Positions 24,457 through 33,263 of a DNA stretch of 45,185 bases are shown piece after piece; the stretch's first letter is position 1; every line of letters begins with the position of its first letter. Source of the stretch: Eubacterium sp. CAG:841 (GTDB lineage Bacteria > Bacillota > Clostridia > Oscillospirales > CAG-272); the NCBI GenBank assembly GCA_000437375.1, contig FR898226.1, positions 25,720-70,904 on the forward strand. The letters are read 5' to 3'. Position numbers and translations under genes: made by a program. The notes under the pieces are model-generated. The model saw only the letters and a program-made list of their open reading frames with translations, was not told the origin of the DNA and searched no databases.

Positions 24457-25026
24457 ATGGATGAAAACAAAATAAAAAGCGAGGAAGAAAAGAAGACTTC
24501 CGAAGCGGGAAAAGAGCATCAGATGAAGGAAACCGAAAAAGCCGAGAAAAAAGAAATTTCAAAGCTTAAAGGCGAAGTGAAGAAGCTGACAGGCGAGCTT
24601 GAAGCAAAGGCTAAAGCCTGCGATGAGCTGAATGACAAATATCTTCGTATGATGGCTGAATACGACAACTTCAGAAAGCGTTCTCAAAAAGAACGAGAGG
24701 GCGTGTATGCTTCGGCATATGAAGAGGCACTGAAAGAATTTCTTCCAATGTCGGATAATCTTCAGAGATCGCTTGCATATGCAGGTACTGAAAATTTCGC
24801 AAAGGGCATAGAAATGATAGTAAATCAATTTTCCGATACGCTTAAAAAGCTCGGAATTGAGGAATACGGAAAAAGGGGAGATCCGTTCGACCCGAATATC
24901 CACAATGCCGTTATGAGAACAGATGATGATTCTCTCGGCGAAAATACTGTAGCCGAAGTACTTCAAAAAGGTTACAGAAAAGGCGACAAGATACTTCGTT
25001 TTGCTATGGTGAAAGTAGCAAACTGA
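24457..25026 (+). CDS. grpE: Nucleotide exchange factor GrpE
   Basis: Releases ADP from DnaK. 189 residues: a charged, low-complexity N-terminus (about 1-45), a long coiled-coil helix (KLKGEVKKLTGELEAKAKACDELNDKYLRMMAEYDNFRKRSQKE), and the C-terminal beta domain with the signature GDPFDPNIHNAVMR...ENTVAEVLQKGYRKGDKILRFAMVKV. It starts 6 nt after hrcA; the nearest AAAGGAT is rather far (about 13 nt), so translation is likely coupled to hrcA. Confidence 0.96.
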   Translation: MDENKIKSEEEKKTSEAGKEHQMKETEKAEKKEISKLKGEVKKLTGELEAKAKACDELNDKYLRMMAEYDNFRKRSQKEREGVYASAYEEALKEFLPMSDNLQRSLAYAGTENFAKGIEMIVNQFSDTLKKLGIEEYGKRGDPFDPNIHNAVMRTDDDSLGENTVAEVLQKGYRKGDKILRFAMVKVAN

Positions 25027-25070
25027 AATATAAATTAAGAAAAAATTACTTTAATCGGAGGATATATATT

Positions 25071-26903
25071 ATGGGAAAAATTATTGGTATTGATCTTGGT
25101 ACAACAAACTCTTGCGTTGCAGTTTATGAAGGCGGCGAGCCTGTCGTAATCACTAACCCCGAAGGCTCGAGAACAACTCCTTCGGTTGTTGCTTTCTCGA
25201 AAAATGATTCAAAGGAAAGAATAGTTGGTCAGACAGCAAAAAGACAGGCTATTCAGAACCCCGAAAGAACCGTTATGAGTATCAAACGTAAAATGGGTAC
25301 AAATGAAACCGTTGATATCGACGGTAAGAAATACACTCCTCAGGAAATTTCCGCAATGATACTTCAGAAGCTGAAGGCTGACGCGGAGGCTTATCTCGGC
25401 ACGAAGGTAACTCAGGCTGTTATTACAGTTCCTGCTTACTTCAACGACGCACAGAGACAGGCGACAAAGGATGCAGGTAAGATAGCCGGACTTGAAGTTC
25501 TCAGAATTATAAATGAGCCTACGGCAGCAGCTCTTGCTTACGGCGTGGACAAAGAGGGAATGGATCAGAAAGTAATGATCTTCGACCTCGGCGGCGGTAC
25601 ATTCGATGTTTCGATACTTGAAATCTCGGATGGCGTATTTGAAGTTCTTTCAACAAACGGCAATACAAGACTCGGCGGTGATGACTTTGACCAGAGAATT
25701 ATTGACTGGCTTGCAGACTCGTTCCAGAAAGAACATGGCATTGACCTCAGAAATGACAAGATGGCTCTTCAGAGACTGAAGGACGCTGCCGAAAAGGCTA
25801 AGATAGAGCTTTCGGGAACAATGAGCGCAAACATCAATCTCCCGTTCATTACGGCTGATCAGAACGGTCCCGTACATCTTGATATGAATCTTACAAGAGC
25901 TAAATTCAATGAACTTACGGCAGACCTTGTCGCTGACACCATTACTCCTTGCAAGCAGGCACTTAAGGATGCCGGACTTGACGTTTCACAGATAAACAAA
26001 GTTCTCCTTGTCGGCGGTTCAACTCGTATTCCCGCTGTTCAGGAAGCTGTTAAGAATTTCTGCGGCAAAGATCCGTTCAAGGGGATTAACCCTGACGAAT
26101 GCGTTGCTATAGGTGCAGCTATTCAGGGCGGCGTTCTCGGCGGCGAGGTAAAGGACCTTCTTCTTCTCGACGTTACTCCGCTTTCTCTCGGTATCGAAAC
26201 GCTTGGCGGTGTATGCACAAAGATAATTGAAAGAAACACTACTATTCCTGTAAAGAAATCACAGATATTTTCCACGGCGGCAGACGGCCAGACCTCGGTT
26301 GAAATTCATGTTCTTCAGGGCGAACGTGAACTGGCTTCCGCGAACACAACTCTCGGCAGATTCTCTCTTGACGGAATTCCCGCAGCTCCTCGCGGTGTTC
26401 CTCAGATTGAAGTTACGTTTGATATCGACGCAAACGGTATAGTAAACGTTTCTGCAAAGGATAAAGGCACAGGCAAAGAACAGCACGTTACAATTACTTC
26501 GTCCTCCAATATGAGCAAAGAAGATATCGATCGTGCCGTTAAGGATGCCGAAAAACACGCAGAAGAAGACAAGAAGCTCAAAGAGCTTGTTGAAGCAAAG
26601 AACAAAGCAGAAGCTTATATTCTTCAGACAGAAAAAACTCTTGAGGAAATCGGCGACAAGGTAAGCGACAGCGAGAAGCAGGAAGTTCGCGACGAGCTTG
26701 AAAACCTCAAAAAAGCCGTAGCGACCGACGATATCGACGCTATCAAGAACGCAACCGAAGCCTTTGAGAAGAAGTTTTATGCGCTTTCCGAAAAGCTGTA
26801 TAAGGCTCAGGGCGGCGCAGAAGGCGGCGAAGGTCAGCAGCAGGGCGGCGCATCTCAGAATGACGATGGTAGTTACTCGGCAGACTTTACCGAGAAAAAC
26901 TAA
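25071..26903 (+). CDS. dnaK: Molecular chaperone DnaK (Hsp70)
   Basis: ATP-driven chaperone that binds exposed hydrophobic peptides with DnaJ and GrpE. 610 residues. ATPase domain signatures are GIDLGTTNSCVAV, IFDLGGGTFDVSIL and VLLVGGSTRIPAVQE; the linker DLLLLDVTPLSLGIETLGG leads into the beta-sandwich substrate domain and a helical lid (about 480-580). The tail is Gly/Gln-rich and ends YSADFTEKN. GGAGGAT precedes the ATG. Its Ile codons are mostly ATT and ATC, unlike the ATA-rich neighbours, as expected for a highly expressed gene. Confidence 0.98.
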   Translation: MGKIIGIDLGTTNSCVAVYEGGEPVVITNPEGSRTTPSVVAFSKNDSKERIVGQTAKRQAIQNPERTVMSIKRKMGTNETVDIDGKKYTPQEISAMILQKLKADAEAYLGTKVTQAVITVPAYFNDAQRQATKDAGKIAGLEVLRIINEPTAAALAYGVDKEGMDQKVMIFDLGGGTFDVSILEISDGVFEVLSTNGNTRLGGDDFDQRIIDWLADSFQKEHGIDLRNDKMALQRLKDAAEKAKIELSGTMSANINLPFITADQNGPVHLDMNLTRAKFNELTADLVADTITPCKQALKDAGLDVSQINKVLLVGGSTRIPAVQEAVKNFCGKDPFKGINPDECVAIGAAIQGGVLGGEVKDLLLLDVTPLSLGIETLGGVCTKIIERNTTIPVKKSQIFSTAADGQTSVEIHVLQGERELASANTTLGRFSLDGIPAAPRGVPQIEVTFDIDANGIVNVSAKDKGTGKEQHVTITSSSNMSKEDIDRAVKDAEKHAEEDKKLKELVEAKNKAEAYILQTEKTLEEIGDKVSDSEKQEVRDELENLKKAVATDDIDAIKNATEAFEKKFYALSEKLYKAQGGAEGGEGQQQGGASQNDDGSYSADFTEKN

Positions 26904-26918
26904 AGAATAATAATATTC

Positions 26919-26949
26919 GCCGGAGGCGCGTCAAAAGTGCGCCTCCGGC
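26919..26949 (+). other. Strong intercistronic hairpin between dnaK and dnaJ
   Basis: A perfect 11-bp GC-rich stem (26919-26929 with 26939-26949) and a 9-nt loop, with no following T run. Most likely a 3' stabiliser for the dnaK message or a partial attenuator lowering dnaJ expression. Confidence 0.65.
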
Positions 26950-26970
26950 AAGTTCGGAAAAGGAAACATA

Positions 26971-28110
26971 ATGAAGGATTATTACGAGATACTTGGCGTT
27001 TCAAAAACGGCAAGTGACGATGAAATAAAAAAAGCGTACAGAACGCTTGCAAAAAAATATCATCCCGATATGAATCCCGGAGACAAAAAAGCGGAGGAGA
27101 TGTTCAAGGACGTCAATACCGCTTATGCTGTTTTATCCGATCCCGAAAAAAGAGCTAACTATGACCGCTTCGGAGAAGAAGGTGTAAACGGTACAGGCGG
27201 CGCGGGAGGTTTTGGCGGATTCGGCGGTTTCGGAGGCAGCGGATTTTCCGGTGATTTCGATATATCCGATATATTCGGCGATATATTCGGCGGAAGTACG
27301 CGCAGAAGGAACGGTCCCGTTCGCGGCGATGACCTTCTTTACAGAATTACCGTTTCATTTGAAGAAGCGGCTTTCGGCTGTAAAAAAGAAATTAAATACA
27401 ATAAGGTTGACAAATGCTCCGATTGCGGAGGCACTGGCGCGGCTAAAGGTTCTACTGTCAAGACCTGTTCAAGATGCGGCGGCAGCGGCACTGTTAAAAC
27501 TCAGCAGAGAACTCCGTTCGGCGTTATGCAATCGTCAACGGTTTGTCCCGATTGCGGCGGTAAGGGCACTATAATTTCAAATCCGTGCAAGAGCTGTCGC
27601 GGCACGGGAAGTGTTACTGTATCCAAAACTCTTGAAGTGTCGATTCCTGCAGGGATTGACGACGGAAACCGCATTTCGCTTCGCGGAATGGGTAACGCCG
27701 GAAAAAACGGCGGAACGCCGGGCGATCTGTTTATAGAAGTAAGCGTTCGTCCGCACGCTATATTCCAGCGTGACGGCAGCGACATAAAATGCGATATACC
27801 GATAACGTTTGCGGAAGCCGCACTCGGCGCACAGATAAACGTTCCTACGCTTGAAGGCGAACCTGTAACATATAACATACCCGAAGGAACTCAAAGCGGA
27901 ACGGTATTTACCGTTAAAGGCAAGGGAATTCCGAACATAAGCGGAAGAGGCAGGGGCAATATTGTTTTTCGTGCGGTTGTTGAAGTGCCTAAGAGTCTTA
28001 CGTCGGAGCAGAAGGATGCACTTCGCAAATTTTCAGATCTTTGCGGAAACAGCAATTATGCAAAACGTGAGAAGTTCTTCGGTAAATTCAGAAAGGACAA
28101 TCGCAAATGA
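26971..28110 (+). CDS. dnaJ: Co-chaperone DnaJ (Hsp40)
   Basis: Stimulates DnaK ATPase and delivers substrates. 379 residues. J domain 4-68 with the HPD motif at 31-33, then a Gly/Phe-rich region (GGAGGFGGFGGFGGSGF), a zinc-binding domain with four CxxCxGxG repeats (CSDCGGTGA, CSRCGGSGT, CPDCGGKGT, CKSCRGTGS), and the C-terminal peptide-binding domains (SIPAGIDDGNRISLRGMGNAG; IPEGTQSGTVFTVKGKGIP). AAAGGAAA before the ATG. Its stop overlaps the prmA start (ATGA). Confidence 0.98.
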   Translation: MKDYYEILGVSKTASDDEIKKAYRTLAKKYHPDMNPGDKKAEEMFKDVNTAYAVLSDPEKRANYDRFGEEGVNGTGGAGGFGGFGGFGGSGFSGDFDISDIFGDIFGGSTRRRNGPVRGDDLLYRITVSFEEAAFGCKKEIKYNKVDKCSDCGGTGAAKGSTVKTCSRCGGSGTVKTQQRTPFGVMQSSTVCPDCGGKGTIISNPCKSCRGTGSVTVSKTLEVSIPAGIDDGNRISLRGMGNAGKNGGTPGDLFIEVSVRPHAIFQRDGSDIKCDIPITFAEAALGAQINVPTLEGEPVTYNIPEGTQSGTVFTVKGKGIPNISGRGRGNIVFRAVVEVPKSLTSEQKDALRKFSDLCGNSNYAKREKFFGKFRKDNRK

Positions 28111-29027
28111 AATGGACGCAGATAAGAGTTACCTGTAAAACCGAGCATATAGATGATGTCGCTGCGGTTCTTACAGTGCTTGATACCGGTGTAATGATAG
28201 AAGATTACAGTGATGTTCTGACATCTCTTCGTACAGTTTACGGCGAACTTATCGATGAAAAAATACTTAACGCCGATAAGACGATTGCTTCGGCGAGTAT
28301 ATATGCAAGTGATAAGAAAACAGCGGATGATTATGTTGATTTCATATCGTCGCGACTTGCTTCTTTGGGCATAAAAGCCGATATAGCGACAGCCGAACTT
28401 GACGAAGAGGATTGGTCTACGGCGTGGAGAAAATTTTATAAACCCACAAAAATAGGCAAACATATAGTGATTGTTCCGAGCTGGGAAAAATACGAAAAAC
28501 AAGATGGCGACATAATAATAGATATGGACCCCGGAATGGCTTTCGGAACGGGTACTCACGAAACGACGAGACTTTGCGCAACGCTTCTTGAAGAAAACGT
28601 AAAGCCCGGCGACTATATGCTTGATGTCGGTGCCGGAAGCGGAATTCTTGCAATCTGCGCGTCAAAACTCGGCGCAGAGTATTGCGCGGCGTGCGATATA
28701 GATCCCGTTGCCGTAAAGACGGAGAAAGAAAACGCAGAGAGAAACAATTGTGAGATAGATTGCTTTGTTTCTGATCTTCTTTCTTCCGTAAAAATAAAAG
28801 ACGGAAGAAAATACGATATCGTTACGGCTAATATAGTTGCTGATATAATAATAAGAATGTCGCCCGATATAGGCGGATACATCAAAGACGGAGGTCTGCT
28901 TGTAGTTTCCGGTATTATTGACGAAAGAGAGTCCGAAGTGCGATTGGCACTTGAAAACAGCGGCTTTGAGTGTGTCAAATTCCTGCACGATAAAGGCTGG
29001 TGTGCCATACTGTGCCGCAGAAAGTGA
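28107..29027 (+). CDS. prmA: Ribosomal protein L11 methyltransferase PrmA
   Basis: Trimethylates lysines and the N-terminus of ribosomal protein L11 using SAM. 306 residues. The N-terminal L11-recognition domain (1-about 110) includes EEDWSTAWRKFYKPTKIGKHIVIVPSWE. The catalytic domain has DPGMAFGTGTHETTRLC, motif I MLDVGAGSGILAICASKLGA, and the NPxY-equivalent TANIVADIIIRMSP. It overlaps dnaJ by 4 nt, the frequent Firmicutes arrangement. Confidence 0.95.
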   Translation: MKWTQIRVTCKTEHIDDVAAVLTVLDTGVMIEDYSDVLTSLRTVYGELIDEKILNADKTIASASIYASDKKTADDYVDFISSRLASLGIKADIATAELDEEDWSTAWRKFYKPTKIGKHIVIVPSWEKYEKQDGDIIIDMDPGMAFGTGTHETTRLCATLLEENVKPGDYMLDVGAGSGILAICASKLGAEYCAACDIDPVAVKTEKENAERNNCEIDCFVSDLLSSVKIKDGRKYDIVTANIVADIIIRMSPDIGGYIKDGGLLVVSGIIDERESEVRLALENSGFECVKFLHDKGWCAILCRRK

Positions 29028-29066
29028 TTTTTTTTGCGAAAACTCGGTAAATATTTCAAAATATCT

Positions 29067-29095
29067 TTGACAAAATTCATTTTATAGTATATAAT
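29067..29095 (+). promoter_or_regulatory. Full-consensus sigma-A promoter after prmA
   Basis: TTGACA (29067-29072), a 17-bp spacer and TATAAT (29090-29095), a perfect match to the consensus. The transcript would start near 29102, just before a hairpin, with a leader of about 170 nt to the next gene. Confidence 0.75.
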
Positions 29096-29110
29096 ACAAG
29101 TTAGTCTTAT

Positions 29111-29136
29111 AAAGCGATCGCATATGCGGTCGCTTT
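29111..29136 (+). other. Leader hairpin or terminator with 12-bp stem
   Basis: AAAGCGATCGCA (29111-29122) pairs with TGCGGTCGCTTT (29125-29136), with one T-G pair and a minimal loop. It may serve as the terminator for the heat-shock operon (loosely T-rich sequence follows) and also lies at the very 5' end of the transcript from the promoter at 29067. Confidence 0.55.
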
Positions 29137-29273
29137 ACTGCGCGACTTTATTTATTACGAAAATGAATTTTTTCTTTTAAGTCGCTGAAAAATTGATAAT
29201 AGCAGTATGGAAACGGGAAGGCGATACCTCCGTGCGTAAAATAAAAAATATCGCCGGAAAACGAGGCAAAAAG

Positions 29274-30065
29274 ATGACAAAAAGCACAACTAATCAGAAC
29301 GCAAGACCGGAGCTTCCGAGAGAGGATGCCGCTCTTTACCGTCTTTTCGCGGTAATAGCATACGCAATAATAGGGTTTGCGGCTATTATTACAGTCGGCA
29401 AAAACGAGGGAAAATGCACCGGAGTATTTGCCAATACGTTTTATATGGCCGGAATGCTCGCTTTGTTTGCGGCTTTGGTTTTCGGCGTGGTTTACGGAAA
29501 AATAAAAAATATAAAAGGAAGAGTATTTTCTCTTGCCGGAGTATGCGCTTCGGTTGCACCGCTCGTACTTGCTTTTGCACTTTATAATGAACTTACAAGA
29601 GCAAATGTAAAGATAAAGTTCGCATTTATTGCAATTATATTTATTCTTTTCATAGACAATCTTTGCCCGAAGATATACACATATGTTTCCGGTGCGTCAA
29701 TAATGTGTGCAGCCTCGGTATATTACCTTTCCACTCCGATGGGAACGTTTACGGGAAGTGCGGTAAGAGTGCTTGATGTTATTCTTAAAGTGCTTTCATA
29801 TCCCACTGCTTTTCTTGTCCCTGTTTTTGTTATATATGCTATGGTTGAATCCAAAAAGCACGACGGAAAATTCAGGCTTGGAAAGATGAAGATCCGCTTT
29901 TCAAAGGATAAGGCTGTTTCGATAGGACTTGTTGTACTTATGGCTGCGCTCTTTGCTTCGGCTGTAATTGTGCTTATATGGCCTACACTTTTGCTCACTT
30001 GTCAAGTAGCTGTCGCCGTTATATTTGCGATTCTTGGTATAATGTGCACCATCAAAATATTATAA
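29274..30065 (+). CDS. Polytopic membrane protein of unknown function
   Basis: 263 residues from ATG 29274, preceded by GAGG at 7 nt; in-frame TTG 29193 and GTG 29232 lack a good site. I count seven to eight hydrophobic segments, starting LYRLFAVIAYAIIGFAAIITV and ending VAVAVIFAILGIMCTIKIL. A basic, cytosolic-looking loop (ESKKHDGKFRLGKMKIRFSKDK) precedes the last helices. I recognise no transporter or enzyme motif. It stands alone behind a consensus promoter and a long leader, before a separately promoted regulator. Confidence 0.7.
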   Translation: MTKSTTNQNARPELPREDAALYRLFAVIAYAIIGFAAIITVGKNEGKCTGVFANTFYMAGMLALFAALVFGVVYGKIKNIKGRVFSLAGVCASVAPLVLAFALYNELTRANVKIKFAFIAIIFILFIDNLCPKIYTYVSGASIMCAASVYYLSTPMGTFTGSAVRVLDVILKVLSYPTAFLVPVFVIYAMVESKKHDGKFRLGKMKIRFSKDKAVSIGLVVLMAALFASAVIVLIWPTLLLTCQVAVAVIFAILGIMCTIKIL

Positions 30066-30091
30066 TTTTAGATAAATTCACAAAAAAACTA

Positions 30092-30120
30092 TTGAAATTC
30101 TACAAAAAGTGCGCTAAAAT
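30092..30120 (+). promoter_or_regulatory. Promoter of the CdaR/PucR-type regulator
   Basis: TTGAAA (30092-30097), 17 bp, TAAAAT (30115-30120), about 70 nt before the ATG at 30192. Confidence 0.6.
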
Positions 30121-30191
30121 ATAGATACAGATTTATATTTGTTGGATTTTGCATATAATAAGCACAATCCAAAGGAGAGGAAGCAGGACAA

Positions 30192-31277
30192 ATGTCAAGC
30201 AGATTGTTTCAGAGCGTAATACATCAGATGAAGGACGCGATAGGAAGAACAATCGGAGTAATAGATGAAAACGGTGCGGTTGTAGCTTGCAGCGATCTTA
30301 CAAAGATAGGCGAAACGAGAACTGCAGTACGCGAAGAACTTTCATATGTTTCCGATTGTATAAAACACGGCGGAGTTACTTACCGTACGCTTGTTTCCGG
30401 GCCTCATTCGGAATATATTGTGTTCGTTGATGGCGAAGACGCCATGGCTGAAAAAATGTCACTTGTGCTTGCTGTTGCCCTTAACAGCATAAAAGGCTAT
30501 CACGATGACAAATACGACAGAGTTTCTTTTATAAAAAATCTGTTGCTTGATAATATACTTCCGGGCGATATATATGTAAAAAGCAGAGAACTTCATCTTG
30601 CAACGGACGTTGAACGAGTTGTTTTTCTTATAAGAATACTTTCGGGCTCCGAAGCATCTCCATATGATATAATTCTCAATCTTTTCCCTAATTCGGGCTC
30701 CGATTATGTTATAAGCACCGGCGAGAAAGAAATCGTTCTTGTGCGCGAGCTTAAGCCGGGAACCGACAAAAGCGAGACCGAAAAAACAGCAAAGATGATA
30801 GCAGATACTCTTGAAGCTGAATCATTCACAAAGGTTTCGATAGGCATAGGAAGCGCAGCGGATAATATGAAAGATATATCGCGCTCCTACCGCGAAGCGC
30901 AGGCGGCGCTTGAGGTTGGAAGAGTATTTGACACCGACAAGAGCATAGTAAGCTATGAAAATCTCGGAATAGGAAGACTTATATATCAGCTTCCCACTAC
31001 ACTCTGCGAAATGTTTTTAAACGAAGTTTTCCAGAAGGGCAGCATAGAAATGCTTGACAGAGAAACGCTTTCGACAATACAATGTTTCTTCGATAACAAC
31101 CTTAACGTTTCGGAAACTTCAAGAAAAATGTTCGTGCACAGAAATACCCTCGTGTACCGCCTTGACAAGATAAAGAAAATAACGGGTCTCGACCTTAGAG
31201 AATTCGACAACGCTATAACATTTAAGGTTGCGTTGATGGTCAGAAGTTACCTCAATTCAAAGACAAACAGATATTGA
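30192..31277 (+). CDS. CdaR/PucR-family transcriptional regulator
   Basis: 361 residues. The N-terminal part (about 1-130: FQSVIHQMKDAIGRTIGVIDENGAVVACSDLTKIGE) resembles the sugar-diacid recognition domain of CdaR. A GGDEF-like central domain (about 135-265: GIGSAADNMKDISRSYREAQAALEVG) leads to the PucR-type helix-turn-helix at about 305-355 (NNLNVSETSRKMFVHRNTLVYRLDKIKKITGLDLREFDNAITFKVAL), which is the clearest signature. The effector and targets are unknown; there is no sugar-diacid operon in the window. Ribosome binding site AAAGGAGAGG. Confidence 0.82.
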   Translation: MSSRLFQSVIHQMKDAIGRTIGVIDENGAVVACSDLTKIGETRTAVREELSYVSDCIKHGGVTYRTLVSGPHSEYIVFVDGEDAMAEKMSLVLAVALNSIKGYHDDKYDRVSFIKNLLLDNILPGDIYVKSRELHLATDVERVVFLIRILSGSEASPYDIILNLFPNSGSDYVISTGEKEIVLVRELKPGTDKSETEKTAKMIADTLEAESFTKVSIGIGSAADNMKDISRSYREAQAALEVGRVFDTDKSIVSYENLGIGRLIYQLPTTLCEMFLNEVFQKGSIEMLDRETLSTIQCFFDNNLNVSETSRKMFVHRNTLVYRLDKIKKITGLDLREFDNAITFKVALMVRSYLNSKTNRY

Positions 31278-31287
31278 CATCGGTTCT

Positions 31288-31315
31288 GAGCGATCCCGAT
31301 TTATCGGGTTCGCTC
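31288..31315 (+). terminator. Terminator-like hairpin after the regulator gene
   Basis: GAGCGATCCCGAT pairs with the region ending TCGCTC (31288-31299 with 31304-31315, one T-T mismatch, 4-nt loop). The following sequence (TATTGTATAT) is only moderately T-rich. Confidence 0.55.
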
Positions 31316-31354
31316 TATTGTATATAAGAAATAATCGAAAAAAGAGGAAAATTT

Positions 31355-32719
31355 ATGTTTAATCCCGAAGAAGACATAATAAACTCAGACGGCGAAGAAA
31401 AATTACCAAATGAAGAATCTGTGACTTCGGTTGAAACAGAACGTGAGGAGGCAGAAAAAGCGCCTGCGGAAGCATCGCCGAAAAAAGCTGCCAACAAGAA
31501 AACTCCGCGAAAGGTGAATGTTGGTCAGGCTGTAGTTACAGCAATACTTGCGGCTCTTCTTGCGGCGACGATAGCTGTCCAGGCGACTTTTGTCGTGCTT
31601 TCCGATATATATAAGCAAAAAGTGATAGAAGCATACGGAAAATCACTTGATTTCTACGATATAGCAGAAGTTGCTGATATATTCAAAAACAATTACCTTT
31701 ATGAAATAGATAAAGAAGCGCTGAACGAAGATCTTATTCGTGCATATGTACTTCTGAGCGGAGACAGATTTGCTCGTTATTATTCCGCAGAAGAATGGGC
31801 AGCTGAAATTGCTGCAAGCTCGGGGAACAGCTTTGGAATAGGGGCTTATGTGGTTTCTGTTCCTGAGGGTGCCCGTATAGCTCATCCAATGAAAGGCTCT
31901 CCTGCCGAAAGCGCCGGACTTCTTGCCGGTGACTTTCTTGTGGAAATCGACGGAAAGAACATTGCCGGATATACTTTGAGCGAAGTAACGTCGCTTATAG
32001 CAGGAGAATCCGGCACAGATGTCATGCTTACGATCGTTCGTGGCGAAGAAACGCTGAGTATTCCCGTAAAGCGCGGAACATATGAGGCGGAAACAGTGCT
32101 CGCTTCGGTAATTACTACAGACAAAGGCAAATACGGTTATATTAAAATAACCGAATTTTTGAGTAAAGAGCTTACGGCTAAGCACTTTAAGACGGCAGTG
32201 GAGGGACTTCTTGAAAACGGCTGTGAGGGGCTTATATTTGACGTTCGTGACAATGGCGGCGGTCAGGTCGACGCAGTGACCGATATGCTTGATTTTCTTC
32301 TTCCGGAAGGACCGATAATGCATATAACGGATCTTAACGGAAACGAAACGATTCCTACAATAATGTCGGATGCGTCAGAGATCGATTGCCCGATGGTTGT
32401 GCTTACAAACCAAAACACAGCATCTGCGGCAGAGCTTTTTACATCGGCGCTTAAAGACTATAACAAAGCGACGATAGTCGGCACGAACACATACGGAAAG
32501 GGTTGCGGTCAGAACGGATACAGCCTTTCAAACGGCGGAGTGCTTTATGTAACGAGCTTTCTTTACAATCCTCCGTATTCAGAAAATTACGATAAAAAGG
32601 GTATTTCTCCGGACGTTGAAGTTGAGCTTCCGGATGAATTCAAAAACACAAGCCTGTTCTTTCTTTCGCACGAGGACGATACACAGCTTGGTCGTGCGCT
32701 TGAAGAAATTAAAAAATAA
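31355..32719 (+). CDS. S41 family carboxyl-terminal processing protease (CtpA-like) with PDZ domain
   Basis: 454 residues. A long acidic cytoplasmic N-terminus (1-50) is followed by one membrane anchor (about 56-80, VVTAILAALLAATIAVQATFVVL), so the enzyme acts outside the membrane. A PDZ domain (about 165-245: AHPMKGSPAESAGLLAGDFLVEIDGKNI) precedes the S41 domain (DVRDNGGGQVDAVTDMLDFLL). The Ser-Lys dyad is visible as S357 (NTASAAELF) and K382 (GTNTYGKG), 25 residues apart as in Tsp/CtpA. AGAGGA before ATG. It comes just upstream of greA but has its own region after a hairpin. Confidence 0.92.
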   Translation: MFNPEEDIINSDGEEKLPNEESVTSVETEREEAEKAPAEASPKKAANKKTPRKVNVGQAVVTAILAALLAATIAVQATFVVLSDIYKQKVIEAYGKSLDFYDIAEVADIFKNNYLYEIDKEALNEDLIRAYVLLSGDRFARYYSAEEWAAEIAASSGNSFGIGAYVVSVPEGARIAHPMKGSPAESAGLLAGDFLVEIDGKNIAGYTLSEVTSLIAGESGTDVMLTIVRGEETLSIPVKRGTYEAETVLASVITTDKGKYGYIKITEFLSKELTAKHFKTAVEGLLENGCEGLIFDVRDNGGGQVDAVTDMLDFLLPEGPIMHITDLNGNETIPTIMSDASEIDCPMVVLTNQNTASAAELFTSALKDYNKATIVGTNTYGKGCGQNGYSLSNGGVLYVTSFLYNPPYSENYDKKGISPDVEVELPDEFKNTSLFFLSHEDDTQLGRALEEIKK

Positions 32720-32757
32720 AACAGAACATTATTTAACCACAAGGAGAACATATTAAA

Positions 32758-33240
32758 ATGGCAAAACAGCAGATAGTCACCGAGAGCGGATACAAAAAGA
32801 TGAAAGACGAGCTTGACTACCTTGTAAATGTAAAACGCAAGGAAGCCGCTGAAAATGTTGGCATAGCAAGAGGGTTCGGAGATCTTTCCGAGAACAGCGA
32901 ATATGATGAAGCCAAAAACGAGCAGGCCAAGATAGAAGCCAAAATAGAAGAACTCGAAGAGATTCTTGCTCATGCAAAGGTGATAAGCGATAACGAAATC
33001 CAGACCGATACCGTAAATGTTGGAATAACAGTAGTGCTTTACGACATTGAATACGACGAGGATGTTGAATACACGCTCGTAAGCTCAAGAGAAGTAAATC
33101 TTGCACAGGGCAAGATTTCAGATCAGTCGCCCATAGGCAAGGCACTTGTAGGCGCCAAGGTCGGGGATACGGTTTCGGTTGAAGTTCCGGATGGAACAAT
33201 GAAGTACAAAGTAAAGTCTTTGAAAAGACAGGAAAACTAA
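32758..33240 (+). CDS. greA: Transcription elongation factor GreA
   Basis: Rescues backtracked RNA polymerase by stimulating transcript cleavage through its coiled-coil tip. 160 residues, normal length. The N-terminal coiled coil holds ESGYKKMKDELDYLVNVKRKEAAENVGIARGFGDLSENSEYDEAKNEQ, with the conserved acidic tip GDLSENSEYDEAK. The C-terminal globular domain includes SPIGKALVGAKVGDTVSVEVP. It lies 23 nt before lysS, a common Firmicutes pair. Confidence 0.97.
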   Translation: MAKQQIVTESGYKKMKDELDYLVNVKRKEAAENVGIARGFGDLSENSEYDEAKNEQAKIEAKIEELEEILAHAKVISDNEIQTDTVNVGITVVLYDIEYDEDVEYTLVSSREVNLAQGKISDQSPIGKALVGAKVGDTVSVEVPDGTMKYKVKSLKRQEN

Positions 33241-33263
33241 AATAACATCGAAGGAGATATGAT

